DNA from: Bacteroidales bacterium
GTDB taxonomy: Bacteria; Bacteroidota; Bacteroidia; Bacteroidales; WCHB1-69
DNA: 64,000 bases
Reading direction: 5' to 3'
Assembly: GCA_017554325.1 (NCBI GenBank)
Contig: JAFZIP010000003.1
Span: 62,001-126,000 of the forward strand
Shown here: positions 60,221 to 64,000 of the stretch, piece after piece
Position numbering within the stretch: position 1 is the stretch's first letter
How the letters are laid out: each line of letters begins with the position of its first letter
Translations under genes and position numbers: made by a program
Notes under the pieces: generated by a model
What the model was told of the DNA's origin: nothing
The model's input: only the letters and a program-made list of their open reading frames with translations
Database searches by the model: none

Positions 60221-60490
60221 TTATAGATTCGGCAGGAATTCGGGGAAGCTCACCTCCACTATCTTCATTGCACTTTTAACCAGGATGGGATTGTCGTGAG
60301 CCAGTACGATGTTGTCTCCGCTCACGTTTTCCACACGCAATTTCAAGCCAATTGTTTTGAAAATGCCCAAAACAGTGAAGGCTTTGCCGACTTTGATGGT
60401 CTGATCGTCAACGTAAGTGAGAGAAATCTCAGTCTTCACTTTAGATTGGAGCAGAGATTGGATTTCGGGATAAGAGATTTTAATGTTCAT
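60221..60490 (-). CDS. Hypothetical 89-aa protein
   Basis: The ATG at 60490 (MNIKISYPEI) gives 89 residues. No signal or membrane segment is visible; the sequence alternates short beta-like stretches (ISLTYVDDQTIKVGK, LKLRVENVSGDNIVLAHD). I do not recognise the family. An upstream extension to 60619 overlaps the next gene and is not supported. Confidence 0.5.
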   Translation of the reverse strand: MNIKISYPEIQSLLQSKVKTEISLTYVDDQTIKVGKAFTVLGIFKTIGLKLRVENVSGDNIVLAHDNPILVKSAMKIVEVSFPEFLPNL

Positions 60491-60572
60491 AGATATCGCA
60501 TTCCGCGCAGGGAGGCAGTATTCCACCCAATTCTTCTTCCTCGTTGGGAGGATAGCTGGGAGTTCAACCCGA

Positions 60573-61175
60573 TCATCGGGAGAACGGCATGGGACATACC
60601 ATTTTTTCCGCTGACACAAGCCACTCCTTCTTCACCCACCAAAGGGTGGCTTGGATATACTTGGTGTAGGAGGATTTGTGCTTGGGACGAATTTCAAAAA
60701 TCTTTTCCCAGCTCTTGAAATACTTTTTTTGTACATCGGGCGGAAACTTTTCCAAATTCCTGTAACCGAACAGCTTCTCTGCCTTTTTCAGGGAGCTTCT
60801 TTTATGGTGAATCAAATAGCCGCTATAGTTCAATGGAATATGCCACAGGTCGAAGTCGGACAGAAGAGCCTGGTTGTCGGGAACGTCCAGTTCCATCATC
60901 ACCTCTACGCCGGATGGGCAGTCGCCGCACGACATGGTGTTTTCCGAAAGGGGCGGTTTGCGCCATTTCCCCGATCCGTATTGGTACCATGCCCACACGG
61001 GGTATTGTATTTCAGGCAGTGGCGGTTCTCCGATGCGTTTCCGCATCTGATCTGCCATCCAGCGGTACGCCAGCACCATATCGTTGCCCAAATCACTAAG
61101 CTGGCGGCAGAAGGCGACACCATTCCGCATCAGTTCGTCATAAAACTCTTTTTGCTGTGTGGTCCAGATAATCAT
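60573..61175 (-). CDS. DUF3841-family protein
   Basis: The 200-residue protein starts MIIWTTQQKEFYDELMRNGVA, has WMADQMRKRIGEPPLPEIQYPVWAWYQY and VLSDFDLWHIPLNY-like elements (LLSDFDLWHIPLN), as in DUF3841. The family's function is unknown; it is small, cytosolic and common in accessory regions. Its last 12 residues (AEKMVCPMPFSR) differ from the fragment copy at 58621, so its 3' end may have been altered. Confidence 0.75.
   Translation of the reverse strand: MIIWTTQQKEFYDELMRNGVAFCRQLSDLGNDMVLAYRWMADQMRKRIGEPPLPEIQYPVWAWYQYGSGKWRKPPLSENTMSCGDCPSGVEVMMELDVPDNQALLSDFDLWHIPLNYSGYLIHHKRSSLKKAEKLFGYRNLEKFPPDVQKKYFKSWEKIFEIRPKHKSSYTKYIQATLWWVKKEWLVSAEKMVCPMPFSR
60612..60677. repeat. 66-bp direct repeat, intact copy
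   Basis: Same as 58681-58746; here part of the DUF3841 reading frame. Confidence 0.85.
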
Positions 61176-61234
61176 CGTTTTCTGTGCTTGGTGATTTTGA
61201 AATCATATCCTAACATTATGTGCTATTTCCTTTT

Positions 61235-62359
61235 TTACCAAATTTCACCGTTCCAAAACACATACATCCGTTCCAAAGCGCTTTGATTGCCGTATGAATA
61301 GGGCCCGTGACGCAAAATATTCACTTGAGCGCTAAGTCTTTGGAAAAGAAATCGTGCGGTGACATCATCCGGATGAGCCGCCACATACTTTAAGATAGTA
61401 TGCGCAACCAGCCGGCGATAGTAGTTGTAACGGATGTTAGGGCTGTAGCAGTCTTTCGACGCACAAGCATGTACCTCGTTATACAGGCATCGATAGGCAC
61501 GCCATAACGTGAAAAGCAGGGGAGAGTAGAGGCCTGCTTCCATCGATTGTTCCATTTCGTTCAGAACGCTCTCCTTGTAGTCATAGATATTTTCGCTTGC
61601 ACTGCACCCTGCCAGTGCAATCAGTTTGGCATTCCGCAAGTCGAAGTCGGTTTCCTTAAGCATGCTGTAATAGAGATTGGCTTTCTGTTCTTCACTGGGT
61701 TCTGCTTCCTGGCCGACGTAGGTGGAATATAATGACGGAATATAGGTGGCAGGATTGATGTCGCGAAAGAGTTGAGCTGTGTCCGTTTCATCTTTGTCAG
61801 GCATCCATGGATATAAAAAATTGTCATATTCTTCGCACAATTCATATATTTTGCCATTATTCTGAATGAATAATTTATTGTCCCAATTGAAATAGCCATT
61901 TTTTTGAAGCTTCTTTTCTTTCTGGTTGAAAATGGCAGCATTGAGGTCACGGATTTGTGCCACAATATTCCGGAATTCAGGATCACTGACCGAACTCACA
62001 TCCACCGCGCTGATTTCTTTGACCAGATCTTTTTCAGCATCCAAAAATCTAATATAAGCGTCACCATCGGTGGATATACTGCTATAGATATGGCAGGCAT
62101 TGTAATAATTCACCATATTCGTCAGCATCGTGTCGTTTTCCCATCCAGGACACAGTCTCAGCGGAAGAAGTGTCGAACAAACATATCTATATCCTTCAAT
62201 ATCCTTTTCACAAGCATAAAGGACACTGTCCTGAATGTAGCTGAGCATAAGACTGTCCCGACGGGCTTCCCCGCCGCAAGCATGTTGCCCAAAGGCATTT
62301 CCATCAAAGGCCAGCAGAAAAACCAGCAATAGTCCGAGTAAAAGTCTGCTTTTTTTCAT
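61235..62359 (-). CDS. Exported protein of unknown function
   Basis: The ATG at 62359 (MKKSRLLLG) gives 374 residues with a signal peptide to about FGQ (residue 25). The mature protein is helical and Asp/Glu-rich with several Cys (HACGGEARRD, CPGWEND, CSASENIYD, CASKDCYS). No family was recognised. A related fragment at 58750-58800 shows there was a paralogue in this region. Confidence 0.65.
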   Translation of the reverse strand: MKKSRLLLGLLLVFLLAFDGNAFGQHACGGEARRDSLMLSYIQDSVLYACEKDIEGYRYVCSTLLPLRLCPGWENDTMLTNMVNYYNACHIYSSISTDGDAYIRFLDAEKDLVKEISAVDVSSVSDPEFRNIVAQIRDLNAAIFNQKEKKLQKNGYFNWDNKLFIQNNGKIYELCEEYDNFLYPWMPDKDETDTAQLFRDINPATYIPSLYSTYVGQEAEPSEEQKANLYYSMLKETDFDLRNAKLIALAGCSASENIYDYKESVLNEMEQSMEAGLYSPLLFTLWRAYRCLYNEVHACASKDCYSPNIRYNYYRRLVAHTILKYVAAHPDDVTARFLFQRLSAQVNILRHGPYSYGNQSALERMYVFWNGEIW

Positions 62360-62448
62360 AGAAAGCGATTGTTTTGTAAATAAACTATTATTCTGCATTT
62401 TCAAACTCTATTATGTAGCTTTCTGTGCTGGTTCAACGCCAGTTTCAT

Positions 62449-63186
62449 TTATTCTCGTTCCCCAGTTCCACCACAAGTAACACACCGATAGGAACCGTAT
62501 CCACCACAACTGGGACATGGCGAACTGTATATACCATAATAAATTCTGCCTATTCCACCACAAAAACCGCAAGAGGCTTGGCCACTTCCGTGACAGATAT
62601 CGCAAGTTCCTCCCTGAGTCACCTCAATATTCAAGTGAATGTTGTCCTCTTGTACGGTCACTTTTCCCTTTCGATAATCACCCGTGTTTTTCTTGCAATA
62701 AATAGTAACGCTGTAATCGTTTTTATATGAATAAACTGTTAGCCAATCGTCTTCCGTTGAGGCTTTCCATTGACCGCCATCAGAAGACATATACAACGAT
62801 TTATTGCCGCCATTTTTATCAAAATGGATTCGGGTATCAGTGGGGGCAAAAGAAGTAGCCAATCCGTTTTGTCTTACATTCACGTATGCCACCTGCTTGC
62901 TACTGGTGATGATGATGGTTCCTTCCCGGTTCATGCCGGTGTGGTTAGGCTGGACCTCAACAAACAGCTTATTGCCGTTTTGACTGACATCTGCCCAATC
63001 GGGATGTTGTTTTACAGACCATTTGCGTCCGTCGGTATCAATGTTAATGCTGGTAGTTTTGCCCATTTTGGCTGCGCTGATACTGTTAGGCGAGACTTTG
63101 AGGTAGGTTGCAGGATGAAAGTCGCAACCCATCATGCATACAATCACTACCATTAATGCTGTTAATACAAAAAGCACTTTTTTCAT
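62449..63186 (-). CDS. BACON-domain lipoprotein with DnaJ-type zinc finger
   Basis: Starting at 63186 (MKKVLFVL) the protein has 245 residues with a lipobox (VCMMGC, C21). Two BACON-like beta-sandwich repeats follow (about 28-105 and 110-190; KWSVKQHPDWADVSQNGNKL and QWKASTEDDWLTVYSYKNDY). The C-terminal 50 residues hold four CxxCxGxG motifs (CDICHGSG, CGFCGGIG, CPSCGGYG, CVTCGGTG), the zinc-binding pattern of the DnaJ central domain. This combination is unusual: BACON domains are carbohydrate- or mucin-associated, while CxxCxGxG motifs bind zinc in cytosolic chaperones. Confidence 0.85.
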   Translation of the reverse strand: MKKVLFVLTALMVVIVCMMGCDFHPATYLKVSPNSISAAKMGKTTSINIDTDGRKWSVKQHPDWADVSQNGNKLFVEVQPNHTGMNREGTIIITSSKQVAYVNVRQNGLATSFAPTDTRIHFDKNGGNKSLYMSSDGGQWKASTEDDWLTVYSYKNDYSVTIYCKKNTGDYRKGKVTVQEDNIHLNIEVTQGGTCDICHGSGQASCGFCGGIGRIYYGIYSSPCPSCGGYGSYRCVTCGGTGERE

Positions 63187-63208
63187 ATGGAAATGTTTAT
63201 GATAACAA

Positions 63209-63289
63209 TCACTTCTTCGGCTCAAATCCACAGAAAGGGCAGAGTTTCCAATCAGCGGATATTTCTTTGTTGCATTTGGGACAGTTCAT
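63209..63289 (-). CDS. 26-aa zinc-ribbon peptide, truncated paralogue
   Basis: The frame from ATG 63289 to TGA 63209 encodes 26 residues (MNCPKCNKEISADWKLCPFC and six more). It is nearly identical to the first 26 residues of the protein at 63410-63871, then stops. It is either a relic or a real mini zinc-ribbon. Confidence 0.6.
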   Translation of the reverse strand: MNCPKCNKEISADWKLCPFCGFEPKK

Positions 63290-63409
63290 GTCTATTTATT
63301 AATGATTATCAACTTTGAATTTTCAACAATAAGTTCTTTTTATAAAATGCACATTTTTAATGAAATAAATTGAAATTATTTTAGAAGTGACAATTTGATT
63401 CTCTGAAAT

Positions 63410-63871
63410 TTATTTGAACAAAAGACGAGAAAACATATCTCGGGTTAAAGTTCTGCATAAGTGTTGTGGCACCCCTTCGACTGGCCAAATATAAGGCAAA
63501 AAGATCTCCACAGAATCAGAACTCAACAATTCATTTTTTGCTTTTTCGGCAGCCATCTTCAGACGCCACAATGCCATTTCGTCTTTTCTTAAATCGACAT
63601 TATAGTCTATCTTAAATTCATCTGCTAACCATTCAACAATAACACTTTTGACATCATCGGCAATAATATCTCTTTCATAGTTTAGAGTTTTTGTCGCTAA
63701 ACCAACGTCTTGTTTTTCCAATTGTGCGCCGCACACCGGACAATACTTTGCCTCTTGCGGAAGCCAACGCGGTGGACATTCGGGATTAGAACATTTCTTT
63801 GGCTCAAACCCGCAAAAGGGGCACAGTTTCCATTCAGAGGAGACTTCTTTGTTACATTTTGGACAGTTCAT
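63410..63871 (-). CDS. Zinc-ribbon protein carrying an Hsp70 (DnaK) fragment
   Basis: The 153-residue protein begins with four CxxC-type pairs (C3/C6, C17/C20, C27/C32, C44/C47). Residues about 73-151 match DnaK lobe II: WLADEFKIDYNVDLRKDEMA, LWRLKMAAEKAKNELLSS, VEIFLPYIWPVEGVPQHL and LTRDMFSRL correspond to the DnaK stretch LVDEFKKEQGIDLR ... ALQRLKEAAEKAKIELSS ... EINLPFI ... LTRAKFEQL. The rest of Hsp70 is missing. It could be a remnant of a zinc-ribbon-Hsp70 fusion or a small working domain. Confidence 0.75.
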   Translation of the reverse strand: MNCPKCNKEVSSEWKLCPFCGFEPKKCSNPECPPRWLPQEAKYCPVCGAQLEKQDVGLATKTLNYERDIIADDVKSVIVEWLADEFKIDYNVDLRKDEMALWRLKMAAEKAKNELLSSDSVEIFLPYIWPVEGVPQHLCRTLTRDMFSRLLFK

Positions 63872-63880
63872 ATAATTAAA

Positions 63881-64000
63881 TTAAACATTGAGTTGTTTTA
63901 ATTTTTCTTTCGCTTCTTTGTGACCTTGTTCAGCGGCTTCTCTGTACCATTTTATGGCCTCTCCCATGTTTTTATCCACACCTATACCCTCAGAATATAA
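63881..64000 (-). CDS. Sel1-like repeat protein, C-terminal part
   Basis: The frame is open to the window end and stops at TAA 63881-63883. Its 39 visible residues include YSEGIGVDKNMGEAIKWYRE and AAEQGHKEAKEKLKQL, a Sel1-like repeat (TPR-type). It reads into the zinc-ribbon gene on the same strand, 9 nt upstream of it. The N-terminal part lies beyond the window. Confidence 0.75.
   Translation of the reverse strand, partial: LYSEGIGVDKNMGEAIKWYREAAEQGHKEAKEKLKQLNV

Overview
The window reads as chromosomal DNA of a member of the Bacteroidota, most likely order Bacteroidales. Reasons: Bacteroidota-type promoters (-7 TAnnTTTG, often TATCTTTG or TATTTTTG) recur upstream of genes on both strands. 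Several families are typical of the phylum: an Oar-like TonB-dependent receptor, DUF4296 lipoprotein, GLPGLI/PNGase F-like protein, BACON and FISUMP domains, a serine-palmitoyltransferase-like enzyme and the 29-residue COX24-type ribosomal peptide. No rRNA or tRNA gene was recognised.

Layout. 0-4.4 kb (minus): a compact candidate RiPP (modified peptide) operon. It has a radical SAM/SPASM enzyme with a PqqD-like C-terminus, two 9-cysteine Asp/Cys-rich precursor peptides (one only 58 codons), a membrane protein and a CsgG-like secreted protein, with an HTH gene upstream. 4.8-18.6 kb (minus): EF-G, a secreted protein, di-haem cytochrome c peroxidase, ParC, DUF4296 lipoprotein, CCA-adding enzyme, PNGase F-like protein, chorismate synthase, SDR and a threonine synthase-like enzyme. 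18.8-32.2 kb: Oar-like receptor, a coiled-coil/nuclease-fold protein, HAD hydrolase, alpha-oxoamine synthase, two thioredoxin-fold exported proteins, phosphohexosamine mutase and a GH20 hexosaminidase. 32-34.7 kb is a repeat-rich accessory patch (ORF6N protein, a 334-bp MITE-like element, a FISUMP protein). 34.8-45.4 kb (plus) is a core block: a MurL-like PP-loop protein, sugar nucleotidyltransferase, deoC, HU, COX24-type peptide, RNase G, RecX, prfB with programmed +1 frameshift, prs, a small membrane protein, thiL and ispG. 45.4-50 kb: hairpin-chain element, hicAB, HerA-like ATPase, SOD, mnmA.

50-54.3 kb (minus) holds the most interesting system: a four-gene, nearly gapless operon with its own promoter, encoding an ADP-ribosylglycohydrolase-NADAR fusion, a SAM methyltransferase, an RNA ligase and an HD-phosphoesterase/polynucleotide kinase. 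It looks like an RNA-repair operon joined to nucleic-acid ADP-ribose handling. Conserved metal-site residues of the glycohydrolase domain and a conserved Glu of the NADAR domain appear to be replaced, which suggests sensing or binding rather than standard hydrolysis. 54.4-64 kb (minus) is accessory: transporter, SUMF1-like protein, DinD-RhuM fusion, DUF234-type ATPase, DUF3841, unknown secreted proteins, a BACON lipoprotein with a DnaJ-type zinc finger, a zinc-ribbon protein carrying an Hsp70 fragment, and a partial Sel1-repeat gene. A decayed duplicate of a two-gene block lies at 58.6-58.8 kb.

Dispersed repeats tie the accessory regions together: five copies of a GTAGAGACG...CGTCTCTAC palindrome, two hairpin-chain elements sharing a 50-bp module, a shared 27-bp repeat that encodes the C-terminus of the ORF6N protein, and a 13-bp tandem array.
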